Below are positions 49,701 to 61,900 of a stretch of DNA of 64,000 bases, piece by piece; the stretch's first letter is position 1, and each line of letters starts with the position of its first letter. Source of the DNA: Phytohabitans flavus (GTDB taxonomy: Bacteria > Actinomycetota > Actinomycetes > Mycobacteriales > Micromonosporaceae); contig NZ_AP022870.1 of assembly GCF_011764545.1 (NCBI RefSeq), positions 6,122,001 to 6,186,000 of the forward strand. Direction: 5' to 3'. Made by a program: the position numbers and the translations under genes. The notes below the pieces were generated by a model. The model was not told where the DNA came from and made no database searches. It was given only the letters and a program-made list of their open reading frames with translations.

Positions 49701-49868
49701 CCACAAGGCGTCCGGCGAGTCGACGCCGCCGGGGAAGCGGCAGCTCATGCCGACGATGGCGATCGGCTCCTGCCGGCCCGCCTCGACTTCTTCGAGCCGC
49801 TGCCGCGTCTGGTGGAGGTCCGCGGTGACCCACTTCAGGTATTCGACGAGCTTCTCTTCGTCCGGCAT
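42946..49868 (-). CDS. Terminal PKS (PKS-D): one fully reducing module plus thioesterase, one apparent frameshift
   Basis: Domain order is docking coil, KS-AT-DH-ER-KR-ACP-TE. ATG 49868 (MPDEEKLVEYLKWV) follows a GGAGGAAGG tract and lies 35 bp after the PKS-E stop. The frame breaks near 45707-45712, inside the ER start (GAAGLNFRDVL). One added base gives exactly 2307 residues. The AT is malonyl-type (GHSIGE, HAFH). DH (DHEVGG, LLDAALHA), ER (HAGAGGVGMAA) and KR (VLDDGI, NYAAGN) look active. The C-terminal type I thioesterase has GHSTGG and a late His in EADHLS, and should release the chain, most likely as a macrolactone. Because the final AT is malonyl-type, the carbon next to the ester carbonyl should be unbranched. 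Confidence 0.95.
43830..49775 (-). other. PKS terminal module: KS-AT(malonyl)-DH-ER-KR-ACP
   Basis: KS runs from about 49775 to 48500 (Cys near 49262). AT runs from about 48265 to 47420 (GHSIGE near 48005, HAFH near 47720). DH runs from about 47270 to 46440. ER runs from about 45720 to 44900, with the NADPH motif near 45365-45400. KR runs from about 44885 to 44340. ACP runs from about 44080 to 43830 (LGLDSL near 43960). The predicted output is a saturated terminal two-carbon unit. Confidence 0.87.
45707..45712 (-). other. Apparent -1 frameshift in PKS-D (ER start)
   Basis: One base missing in ACCCGG. Restoring it gives IGAAGLNFRDVL, as in the other ER domains. Confidence 0.87.
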
Positions 49869-49903
49869 CTCCGCTGTACCTTCCTCCAGGGCTCGACCGC
49901 AGA

Positions 49904-52900
49904 TCAGCGGTCCTTCGAGCGGCCAAGTTCTTTGTCGATGAAGGCGAAGACCTCGGCGGTGCTCGCCGCGTTGATTCGCTCCGTCACGCCGCCATCGGTG
50001 TCCTCGGCGGTGGGCGTGGTCCATTGCGCCAGCAGCTGTCGCAGTCGGGCGGCCACGCCGGCCCTCGTGATGTCGTCGGCCTCGCTGGCCGCGGCTACCG
50101 CCTCAAAGCGGTCGAGCTCGGCGAGAAGCGACGGGCCGGCTGGCGCGTCCCCGCCGGCGATCTCAGTGGCGAGGTGCTTGGCGACGGCGACCGGGGTCGG
50201 GTAGTCGAAGGTGAGCGTTGCCGGCAAGGTCAGGCCGCTGGCGGCGCTCAGCCGGTTGCGCAGCTCGACCGCGGTCAGCGAGTCGAAGCCCAGCTGCCGG
50301 AACTCCCGATCCGCCGCCACCCCGTCCGGCGAGCCGAACCCGAGCACGGTAGCGACTTCGATCCGGACCAGCTCGGTGAGCGCCTTCTGCCGCTCGTCCT
50401 CGCCGAGACCGGCCAATTGTCGGGCAAGTGCGTCGCGTCCGGCCCCGGAAGCGGCGGCCCGGCGCCCGGTGCGCACGAGCCCGCGCATAAGCGCCGGTAC
50501 CTGCTCGACGCTCTGGGCCGGTCCTGACCCACCGGTCAGCCTGATAGCGACCACCGACGCGGCATCCGCCCCGATGGCGGCGTCGAAGAGCGCGAGACCC
50601 TCTTCAGTGGTCAATGGGGGCATGCCGGAGCGGGTCATCCGCTCGATGTCAGCGCGGCTCAACCCAGCGGTCATGCCCGAGTCCTGCGCCCACGGACCCC
50701 ACGCGATCGACACCGCCGGCAACCCAAGCCCCCGCCTGTGGGTCGCTAGGGCGTCCAGGTACGCGTTCGCCGCCGCATAGTTCGCCTGACCCGGACTGCC
50801 CATCACACCGGAAACGCTCGCGTAGAGCACGAACCCAGCCAGCCCTGAGTCACGGGTCAGCTCATGCAGCAGCCACGCCGCATCCGCCTTCGGACGCAGC
50901 ACAGTAGACAGCCGACCGGCGTCAAGCGAGGCGACCACACCGTCATCGAGTACACCGGCCGTATGCACGACCGCGGTGAGGTCATGACCGGCGATGGCCG
51001 CGGTGAGCGCGTCCCGGTCGGCGACGTCGGCGGCTTCGATCGCGACGTGCGCGCCGAGGGCAGCCAGCTCGTCACGCAGGTCGGCCGCGCCGGGCGCATC
51101 CAGGCCCCGGCGGCTGACCAGCAGGAGGCGTCGCATCCCCCGCGCGGTCACCAGGTGCCGGGCCAAGGCCGCACCGAGGCCGCCGGTGCCGCCCGTGATG
51201 AGGACCGTGCGGTCGGGGTCCCACTCGTGAACGCTCGGTTCGATGTCCAGCAGGGCGAGCCGGGCGACAAGCGTTTGGCCGTCGCGGATGACCACCTGGG
51301 TCTCGCCGGCCGCGATGAGGGCAGCGACGCTCGCCGGGTCTGGTTCGGAATCCGTGTCGACAAGCAGGAAACGGCCCGGGTGCTCGGCCTGTGCGGACCG
51401 CACCAAGCCCCACACCGCCGCGGCCGCCAGATTGTCGCCAGAGACCGCGCCCTGGGTGACAAAGGCGAGTCGGGACGCCCCGGCCAGCGCCTCTTGGAGT
51501 GCCTGTAGTGCGGCCGCCGTAACCGCGTGTACGTCTTCGCCAGCGACCGGTACGAAGGTCACGTCGACCTGGTCCGCCGGTTCGAGCTGCGCCGGCACCC
51601 ACTCCACATTGAAGAGCGGGCGGTGCTCGATGCGCTCCGGCAGGACGGGTGCCCGCAGCGTTAGCGATTCCGCGGAGAGCACCGGAACGCCGTCGGCGTC
51701 GACCGCAGTCAGCGACATGGCGCCCCCACTTGCCGGCGCGAGCCGTACGCGCAGGGTCGACGCCTCGGACGCGTGCAGGGTGAGGCCGCGCCAGTCGGCC
51801 GGGAGCAGGCCGTCGGCGGTCATGGCGTGCGTCGCCGCGTCGAGGAGCGCCGGGTGGATGCCGAAGCCACGCCGGTCGCCCGCCTCGTCCGGGAGGGCAA
51901 TCTCGGCGAACAGCTCAGCGCCGGCCCGCCACGCACCCCGCAATCCGTGGAACGCCGGGCCGTGCTCGCCGCCCTCGTAAAAGCCGTCCAGGTCGAGCGC
52001 CTCCGCCCCAAGGGGCGGCCAGGCGGTGGCGTCGAATGTGGACACCCGCCCAGCTGTTGTCAGCACGCCGTACGCGTGGCTCGTCCACCCCCGGTCCGGC
52101 GAGTCGGCTGGGCGTGAGTGGATGCTCAGGTCGCGCTGCCCGTCGTCGCCGGGTGGACCGACCCGCACCTGTACGGTCACCGCCTCCCGCTCGCCCAGCA
52201 CCAGCGGCTCGGTAAGCGTCAGGTCCTCCACCCGGTCGCAGCCGACCTCGTCACCGGCCCGGATCGCCATCTCGGCGAGCGCGGCAGACGGAACAAGCGC
52301 GACGCCGCCGGGACGGTGGTCGGCCAGCCACGGGTGGGTGCCGAGCGAGAGCCGGCCGGTGAAGACGATGTCCTCGTCCCCGGCAAGCTCGACAGCGGCG
52401 ACGAGCAGCGGATGGCCGAGCGAGGCCTGGCCGAGGCCGGACGCGTCGGTGATCCCCAAGCCGAGGCCGGCCGGCCAGTAGCGCTGGTGTTGGAAGGGAT
52501 ACGTGGGTAGGTCGACATGCTGTGCCGCGCTGTACACCGGTCGCCAGTCGATGCCGGTGCCGCCGGTGTACAGCCGAGCCAAAGCGGTCAGGAACGCGAT
52601 CTGCTCGTCACGGTCCTTGCGCAGGATGGGAATCGCGGTACCGGTCATCGCGGACAACACCCCGTCCGGCCCGATCTCCAACAGCGTGGCGCCGTCGAGA
52701 GCAGCGACCGCGTCAGCGAACCGCACCGTGTCCCGCACATGACTGACCCAGTACTCAGGATCGGTCACATCCCCAGCCGTCACGACCGGAATCCGCGGCG
52801 GACGGAAGGCGACGTCCTGGATGGCGGCCCGGAACTCATCGAGCATCGGATCCATCAACGGCGAATGGAACGCATGCGAAACCCGCAACCGAGTGGACCG

Positions 52901-55900
52901 CTCAAACCGCCCCGCCACCGCCTCCACCTCGTCCACATCCCCGGCGATGACGACGGCGGAAGGACCGTTCACCGCAGCGACCGACACCCGTCCGACCAGA
53001 TAGGGCGTGATGTCGTCCTCGCTGGCCTGGACCGCGACCATCGCCCCACCAGCCGGTAGCCGCTGCATCAGGCTGGCCCGCGCGCTGACCAGCCGACACG
53101 CATCCGGCAGGTCGAAAACACCGGCGATATGGGCGGCGGTGACCTCACCGATGGAATGGCCGACAAGATGGTCGGGGCGGATGCCGAACGACTCGACCAG
53201 ACGATAAAGGGCGACCTCCACCGCGAACAACGCAGGCTGCGCGTAACCCGTCTGGTTGAGGACTTCGACATCCTCACCCCACATCACATCCCGCAACCCG
53301 GGATCGAGATGCTCCAACACCTCATCCAGCCCCGCCGCGAAGACCGGGTAGCGGGCGTACAGGTCACGACCCATACCCAGACGCTGCGAACCCTGACCGG
53401 AGAAGAGCACGGCCAGCGGACCGGGCTTGGCCTGGCCGCGCGCGACCTCGCTGACACCGTCCCGGGTTGCCAGCAGGACCGCGCGATGGTCGAACACCGA
53501 GCGAGCCGTCAGCGACAGGCCGACGTCGGCGCGTGGCAGGTCGAGCCCGCGCACCCGCTCTATCTGCGCGTCCAGGGCAGTCTCGGACTTGGCGGACACC
53601 GGCCACGGCACGACCGCCAGCTGGGGTGCTGGCGACATCACATCGGGCAGCGGTGCCTGCTCCAGGATGACGTGGGCGTTGGTGCCGCTGATGCCGAACG
53701 ACGAGATGCCCGCCCTCCGTGGCCGCGCCACCTCTGGCCACGCGGTGCTCTCCGTGACCAGCTCGACCGCACCTGTCGACCAGTCCACATGGGACGATGG
53801 CGAGTCGACGTGCAAGGTCTTCGGCACTACGCCGTGGCGGATGGCCTGAACCATCTTGATGACGCCCGCCACACCAGCGGCGGCCTGGGTGTGGCCGAGG
53901 TTCGACTTCACCGCGCCGAGCAGCAGCGGCGTCTCGCGGTCCCGCCCGTACGTGGCCAGCAGCGCCTGCGCCTCGATCGGGTCGCCAAGCGTTGTGCCGG
54001 TACCGTGCGCGTCGACGGCGTCTACATCGGAGGATGTCAGACCGGCGCTGGCCAGGGCTTGGCGAATGACTCGCTGCTGCGATGGCCCGTTCGGCGCGGT
54101 GAGGCCGTTGGAAGCGCCGTCCTGGTTGATCGCGGAGCCGCGCACCACGGCGAGCACCGGATGGCCGTTGCGCTGCGCGTCCGAGAGGCGTTCCAGCACG
54201 AGCATGCCCACGCCCTCGGACCAGGCGGTGCCGTCGGCCTCGTCGGAGAACGCCTTGCATCGCCCGTCCGGCGCCAGCCCGCCCTGCCGTGTGAAGCCGG
54301 CGAAGCTCGCGGACGTCGTCATCACGGTGGCGCCACCGGCGAGGGCAAGCGAGCATTCGCCGCTGCGCAACGCCTGAGCGGCGAGGTGCAGAGCCACGAG
54401 CGAAGAGGAGCAAGCGGTGTCGACTGTCATCGCGGGGCCTTCGAGCCCGAAGGTGTACGACAGCCGTCCGGAGATGACGCTGGCCGCCAGCCCGGTACCG
54501 GCGTGCCCCTCCATGTCCTCGTTGGACGCGAGCACAAGGTGGACGTAGTCCTGCCCGTTGGTGCCGACGAAGACGCCGGTGCGGCTGCCGCGCAGCGCGA
54601 GCGGGTCGATGCCGGTGCGCTCGATCGCCTCCCACGACGTTTCCAGCAGCAGCCGCTGCTGCGGGTCCATCGCGACCGCCTCGCGAGGCGAGATGCCGAA
54701 GAACGCCGGGTCGAAGTCGGCGGCGTCGTACAGGAATCCGCCCTGGAGCGTGGCACTGCGCCCAGGGCCGTCGCCTGCGAGCGCGTCGAGATCCCAGCCA
54801 CGGTCGGTCGGGAACGTGCCGATCGCGTCCCGGCCGTCGGCGAGGAGCCGCCACAGGTCTTCCGGGGTCGCGATACCGCCGGGGAAACGGCAGGCCATCC
54901 CGACGATCGCGACAGGCTCGTCGGTCACCACCATCGGTGCGACTTCGGCCTCCGGGTCCGTGCCGCCGAGCAGCTCGGCGGCGAGGTGCCGCGCGACGGC
55001 GACCGGGGTCGGGTAGTCGAAGGTGAGCGTCGCCGGCAGGGTCAGGCCGCTGGCGGCGCTCAGCCGGTTGCGCAGCTCGACCGCGGTCAGCGAGTCGAAG
55101 CCCAGCTGCCGGAACTCCCGATCCGCCGCCACCCCGTCCGCCGAACCGAACCCGAGCACCGTCGCGGCCTCCGCGCGCACCAGCTCGGTCAGCCGCTTGT
55201 GCCGTTCGTCCTCGCTCAGCCCGGTGAGCTTCTGCGCCAAGGCACCGCCGCTACCGGAGGCTGCGGTCCGCCGCCCGGCACGTACCAGCCCGCGCATGAG
55301 CGCCGGCACCTGCTCGACGCTTCGGGCTGGTCCTGACCCACCGGTCAGCCTGATGGCGACCACCGACGCGGCGTCCGCCCCGATGGCGGCGTCGAAGAGC
55401 GCGAGACCCTCTTCAGTGGTCAATGGGGGCATGCCGGAGCGGGTCATCCGCTCGATGTCAGCGCGGCTCAACCCAGCGGTCATGCCCGAGTCCTGCGCCC
55501 ACGGACCCCACGCGATCGACACCGCCGGCAGCCCAAGCCCCCGCCTGTGGGTCGCTAGGGCGTCCAGGTACGCGTTCGCCGCCGCATAGTTCGCCTGACC
55601 AGGGCTGCCCATCACGCCGGAGACGCTGGCATATAGGACGAATCCGGCCAGCTCTGAGTTGCGGGTCAGCTCGTGCAGCAGCCAGGCCGCGTCTGCCTTC
55701 GGACGCAGCACAGTGGACAGCCGACCAGCGTCAAGCGAGGCGACCACACCGTCATCGAGCACGCCGGCCGTATGCACGACCGCGGTCAGATCGTGGCCGT
55801 CCAGTACCGCCGCCAACGCGTCCCGGTCCGCCACATCCGCCGCCGCGACCATCACCTCGGCACCGAGCCCGGCCAACTCGTCACGCAGCTCGGCCGCGCC

Positions 55901-58900
55901 GGGCGCGTCCAGGCCACGGCGGCTGACCAGCAGCAGGCGCCGCATCCCCCGCACCGACACCAGGTGCCGAGCCAGAGCCGCACCAAGGCCACCCGTGCCG
56001 CCGGTGATCAGAACCGTACGGTCCGGGTCCCACCCACGAGCGCTCGGTTCGGTGTCCAGCAAAGCCAGCCGACCGACAAGGACCTCACCGTCGCGGACAA
56101 CAGCCTGAGTTTCCCCCGCGATAAGGAGGGCCGCGACGCTCGCCGGGTCAGGCTCGCCGTCCGTATCGACAAGCAGGAAACGGCCCGGATGCTCGACCTG
56201 CGCCGAACGCACAAGGCCCCACACCGCCGCAGCCGCCAAACTGTCGCCCGAGACCGCACCGCGCGTCACGAACGCCAGCCGGGCCGTCCCGTCAAGCGCG
56301 TCCTGGAGTGTCTGGAGCGCGGCCGCCGTGACCGCGTGTACGTCGTCTCCATCGACGGGAACGAGTGTCACGTCCGCCTCGTCCGCCGGTTCGAGTTGCG
56401 CCGGCACCCACTCCAGCTGGAAGAGCGGATCCCGGCCGGTGCGGGTCGCGAGCGTGGGAGCGCGGAGCGCCAGCGACTCGATCGAGAGCACGGGCGCGCC
56501 CTCGGGGTCCACTGCCACCAGCGAGACCGCGTCCGTACCGGCCGGCGAGAGCCGCACGCGCAGCGAGGACGCCTCGGCCGCGTGCAGCGATGCGCCGTGC
56601 CATTCGCCAGCGACCAAGGCGCCGTCAAACGCCTCCACGGCCGCGTCGAGGAGGGCGGGGTGGATGCCGAAGCCGCGCACATCGTCGGCGGAGACTTCCG
56701 CGTACACCCCCTGTGCGGCGCCGAAGTCGAGTGCCCGCTCCCCTGTGGACAGTTCGCCGGACGCGTGCCGAGTCCACGGCCGATCCACCCCGTCGGCCGA
56801 GCGGGAGAAGATGCCCACCGCGCGGCGTCCGGCCTCGTCCGGCGGGTCGATCCGCACCTGGATGGCGAGCGCATCCCGTTCGGTCAGCACGAGCGGTTCG
56901 TCTACCACCAGCCGTTCGACCCGGTCGCAGCCGACCTCGTCACCGGCCCGGATCGCAAGCTCCAGCAGGACGTTGCCACGGTGCCCGGAGAGCCAGGGGT
57001 GGGTCGCGAGCGAGAGCCGGCCGGTAAGCACGACCTGGTCCGAGCCGGCCACGGCGACGGCGGCACCGAGCAGCGCGTGCCCGGCCGGCGCCAGGCCAAA
57101 GCCGGACGCGTCACCGGCGAGCGACATGCCGGACGGCCAGAACCGCTGCCGCTGGAACGGGTACGTCGGCAAGGCCACCCGCCGCGCGCCGGTGCCCTCG
57201 AAGACCGGCGCCCAGTCCACGGCAACGCCGTTGACGTGCAGCCGGCCCAGCGCGGTGAGAAACGCGTCCTCCTCCGGCCGGTCCTTGCGGAGGCTCGGGA
57301 TCCCGTCGCCGGCGAGCGCGGCCAGCACCCCGTCCGGTCCGATCTCCAGGAACGTGGCCCCGTCGAGGGAAGCCACCGCGTCACCGAAGCGCACGGTGTC
57401 GCGCACGTGCCTGACCCAGTACTCAGGATCGGTCACGTCTCCGCCCGCCACCAGCGGGATGCGCGGCTCCGCGAACGCCAGCCCTTCGGCCACCGCGCGG
57501 AACGGCGCCAGCATCGGCTCCATCAGCGGCGAGTGGAACGCGTGCGACACCCGCAGCCGCGTCGACTTCTCGAACCTGGCGGCGATCGCCAGCACCGCTT
57601 CTTCGTCGCCGGCTATCACCACCGCCTGGGGGCCGTTGACGGCGGCGATCGAAACGCCTTCGGTCAGCAGCGGCAGGACGTCAGCCTCGGTCGCTCGCAG
57701 GGCCACCATCGCCCCGCCGGCCGGCAGCGCCTGCATCAGCGAGGCCCGCGCGGACACCAGCCCGCAAGCGTCCTCCAGCGAAAGCACGCCCGCGACATGG
57801 GCGGCCGCGACCTCGCCGATCGAGTGGCCCGCAAGGTGGTCGGGGTGTATGCCGAAGGACGCCACGAGGCGGTACAGGGCCACCTCGACCGCGAAGAGCG
57901 CCGGCTGCGCCGACCCGGTCCGGTCGAGGACGGCAGCGTCCGAGCCCCACATCGCGTCGCGCAGGCCCGGATCCAGATGGGCGAGCACCTCGTCGAGTGC
58001 GTCCGCGAACACCGGGAAGCGGTCGTACAGCCCACGGCCCATGCCGAGCCGCTGCGAGCCCTGACCGGAGAAGAGCATCGCGAGCGGACGCTCACCCGCG
58101 ACACCTCGTGCGACCTCGGTGACGCCACCCGACGCGGCGAGGAGTACGGCCCGGTGCTCGAAGAGCGTCCGCCCGGCGAGCGATGCCGCCACATCCGCGC
58201 GCGGAAGGTCGAGGTCCCGCAAGCGGGCCACCTGGGCGTCCAGTGCCGCATCCGACCGGGCCGAGACGGGCCACAGCACCAGCGCCGGCTCCGCCACAGA
58301 GGCGTTGGGCGGCTGCGGTGCCGGCGCCTCGAGAATCACGTGCGCGTTGGTACCGCTGATCCCGAACGACGACACGCCCGCCCGCCGCGGCCGGGGCAGG
58401 TCCGGCCAGTCGCTCGGGGACGTCGCGAGCGCGAGGGTGCCGGTGCTCCAGTCCACATGGGACGAGGGCGCGGTGACGTGCAGGGTCTGCGGGAGGACGC
58501 CGTACCGCATCGCCTGCACCATCTTGATGACACCCGCGACACCGGCTGCGGCCTGGGTGTGGCCGAGGTTGGACTTCACCGACCCGACGAGCAGCGGGTG
58601 TGCCCGCTCCCCGCCGTACGCCGCGAGCAGCGCCTCGGCCTCGATGGGATCGCCGAGCGTGGTACCCGTACCGTGCGCGTCCACCGCGTCCACATCGGAG
58701 GGCGACAGGCCGGCGCTCGCCAGGGCCTGGCGGATGACGCGCTGCTGCGACGGACCGTTCGGGCGGTGAGGCCGTTGGATGCGCCGTCCTGGTTGACCGC
58801 GCTCCCCCGTACCACCGCGAGGATCGGGTGGCCGTTGCGCTCGGCGTCCGCCAGACGCTCCAGCACGAGCATGCCGACGCCCTCGGACCAGCCGGTACCG

Positions 58901-61900
58901 TCCGCGTCATCGGAGAACGCCTTGCAGAGCCCGTCCGGTGCCAGCCCGCCCTGCCGTGTGAAGCCGGCGAAGCTCATCGGAGTGGCCATGACCGTCGCGC
59001 CACCGGCGACGGCGAGAGAGCACTCACCGCCCCGCAGCGCCTGCGCGGCCCAGTGCAGCGCGACGAGGGAGGAGGAGCAGGCGGTGTCCACTGTGACCGC
59101 CGGGCCTTCGAGGCCGAACGTGTACGACAGCCGGCCGGAGATGACGCTCGCCGCCAGCCCGGTACCAGCGTGACCCTCGGTGTCCTCATGGGACGCCAGC
59201 ACCAGGTGGGCATAGTCCTGGCCGTTGGTGCCGACGAACACGCCGGTCTGGCTGCCGCGCAGTGCGGCCGGGTCGATCGAGGCGCTCTCGAACGCCTCCC
59301 AGGTCGTCTCCAGCAGCAGTCGCTGCTGCGGGTCCATGGCCAGCGCCTCGCGCGGCGAGATGCCGAAGAATGCGGGGTCGAAGTCGGGCGCCCCGTCGAG
59401 GAAGCCGCCGCGCTGGGTGGCGCTGTGGCCGGGGCCGTCGCCGGCGAGCGCGCCGAGGTCCCAGCCCCGGTCGGTCGGGAAGTCGCCGATGACGTCGCGT
59501 CCCTCGGCCAGTACCCGCCAAAGGTCCTCGGGTGTGGCGATGCCGCCGGGGAACCGGCAGGCCATGCCCACGATGGCGACCGGCTCGTCGGTAAGCACCG
59601 TGGCGGCGACGGGGCGCTCGGCAAGCCGCCCCTCGCCGAGGAGTGCGGCTAGCAGGTATTCGGCGAGCGCGCGCGGGGTCGGGTAGTCGAAGACGAGCCC
59701 GGCGGGCAGCGCGAGCGCGGTCACGGCGGTGAGCTGGTTGCGTAGCTCGACCGCGGTGAGCGAGTCGATGCCGAGGTCGCGGAACGCCTTGTCCGGGCTG
59801 ACCGCCTCCTTGCCTGCGTGGCCGAGGACACCGGCGGCGTACCCGCGCACGAGGTCCAGCAACGCTTCCACCCGCTCGGCGGCCTCGAGCCCGCGCAGCT
59901 GCTGGACCAGCTCGGAGGCGGCCGTGTCGGACTCGCTCCGGGCAGCCTCGACCGCCTCGATGGCGCGCCGGGCGGCCGGCAGGTCGGAAAGCAGCGGGCT
60001 GGGGCGCAGGCTCAGCAGCGCGGTGAGCATCTGCGGCTGCTGGAGGTCCGCGATGACGACGGTCGGCTCGGAGTCGGTGACGACCTGCCGCAGCGCGGAC
60101 ACGGCCAGCGCCGGGTCGAGCGCGGCTCCGCCGCCGCGCCGCCGCGCGTCCTCCACATGGGCCTGGCCGGCCATGCCGTCGCCGGCCCAGGCACCCCACG
60201 CGATGGAGGTGGCCGCGAGGCCGAGGGCGCGACGGCGCTGGGCGATCGCGTCGAGTGCGGCGTTCGCGGCCGCGTAGTTTGCCTGGCCCGGGTTGCCGAC
60301 GGCGCCCGCTGTCGAGGAGAAGAGTGCGAAGACGGCCAGGTCGAGGTCGCGGGTCAGCTCGTCGAGGACCAGCGCGGCGTCCACCTTGGACCGGAACACG
60401 GCCGCGAACCGCTCGGCGGTCAGCCCGTCCAGCATGCCGTCGTCGAGTACGCCGGCCGCGTGTACCACGGCGCTGAGCGGCTGGTGAGCCGGGATCGCGG
60501 CCAGTACGGCGGCCACGGCGTCACGGTCGGCCGCGTCACACGCCTCGACCGTCACGTCCGAGCCGAGCGCGGACAACTCCTCCACGAGCGCGGCCACGCC
60601 AGGGGCCTGCGTGCCCCGCCGGCTCAGCAGTACGAGCCGGGCCGCGCCCCGCTCAGCCAGATCGCGGGCGACGTGCGCGCCGAGCGCACCCGTGCCGCCA
60701 GTGATGAGTACCGTCCCGGTCGGCGTCCAGCCGTCGCCCCGCTCTGCCGGTGGCGCGGGCACGTACCGGCGGCCGAACGCTCCAGTGGCCCGGATCGCCA
60801 CCTGATCCTCGCCGGAACCGGCGAGCACCGCCGCGAACCGCTGTGCCGCCCGCTGGTCGAGCTCCGCAGGCAGGTCGACGAGGCCGCCCCAGCGGGCCGG
60901 TTGCTCCAGCGCGGCGACGCGGCCGAGGCCCCAGAGCGCGGCCTGCGCCGGGTCGCCCGGTGCGTCTCCCCGCCCGGTGGATACGGCGCCGCTCGTCACC
61001 GTCCACACCGGAGCGTCGATGCCAGCGGCGTCGAGGCTACGGAGCAGGTCGGCCGTGGCGGTGAGCCCCAGCAGCGAGACGACGCCCTGGAACCGGGTCC
61101 CACTACTCGACAGCTCGCTGCCCGCCGGGACGACGACCGCGCTCGGTCCGATCGCCGCGACCACCGCCTCGGCCCGCGGGTCGCCTGCGGGTGCGACGAC
61201 GAGCCAACTGCCGGTCAGCGTCGAGCCGGAGAGACCGGTGAGCGGCTTCCACCACTCGCGGTAGCACAGGGAGTCCACGCTGGACTCGACGCGGCGCCGG
61301 GCCCGCCAGGCGGATAGCGCGGGCACGAGCGCCGCGAGCGTCTCCCCGTCGAGCCCTAGCGCGCCGCTCAGCGACTGGACGTCCTCCCGCTCGACGGCGA
61401 GCCAGAACGCGGCGTCGACCGGGTCCTCCCCCGCTACGAACGCCATGCCGGCCGTTTCCGGCCAGAAGCGCTGGTGCTGGAAGGCATACGTCGGCAGGTC
61501 CACCCGCCGCGCGTCGGCGCCGTCGAACGCCCGCGCCCAGTCGACGGCGGCACCCGACACGTGGAGCCGGCCTAGCGCGGTGAGGAAAGCCTCCTCCTCG
61601 GACCTGTCCTTGCGCAGGGCCGGGATCCCGCCGGTCAGCGCGGAAAGCGACCCGTCCGGCCCGATTTCGAGGAAGGTGGACCCGTCCAGGGTCGCGACCG
61701 CGTCGGCGAAGCGGACGGTGTCCCGTACGTGCCTGACCCAGTACTCAGGGTCCGTCACGTCCCCGCTCGCCACCAGCGGTATCTGCGGCTCCGCGAACGA
61801 GAGCGAGGCGACGACCGCACGGAAGTCGTCCAGCATCGGCTCAATCAGCGGCGAGTGGAACGCGTGCGACACCCGCAACCGGGTCGACCGCTCGAAGCGG

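Larger units (their letters stand above)
54970..59590 (-). other. PKS-E second module: KS-AT(malonyl)-DH(inactive)-KR(B-type)-ACP
   Basis: KS runs from about 59590 to 58320 (Cys near 59080). AT runs from about 58085 to 57240. The DH remnant runs from about 57080 to 56450. There the HxxxGxxxxP motif is cut to SGHRGNVLLE, and LLDAALHA has become LLDAAVEA, losing the His. The YGPxFQGL part is also missing. KR runs from about 56040 to 55490 (LDD, NYAAAN) and ACP from about 55220 to 54970. The expected product keeps its beta-hydroxyl. Confidence 0.87.

Noticed and set aside
42946..49868. Identification of the cluster as primycin
   Set aside because: Primycin is a guanidine macrolide with an n-butyl side chain which, as far as I recall, lies alpha to the lactone carbonyl. 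Here the terminal AT is malonyl-type, so that position should be unbranched. I recall no full match for the module order and do not name a compound.
55673..59173. Long rightward open frame of about 1166 codons opposite PKS-E, and many similar ones across the window (for example 387-2105, 2505-4454)
   Set aside because: High GC3 makes antisense frames of PKS genes stop-free. The translations are Arg/His/Gly-rich, lack domains, and mirror conserved PKS motifs on the other strand.
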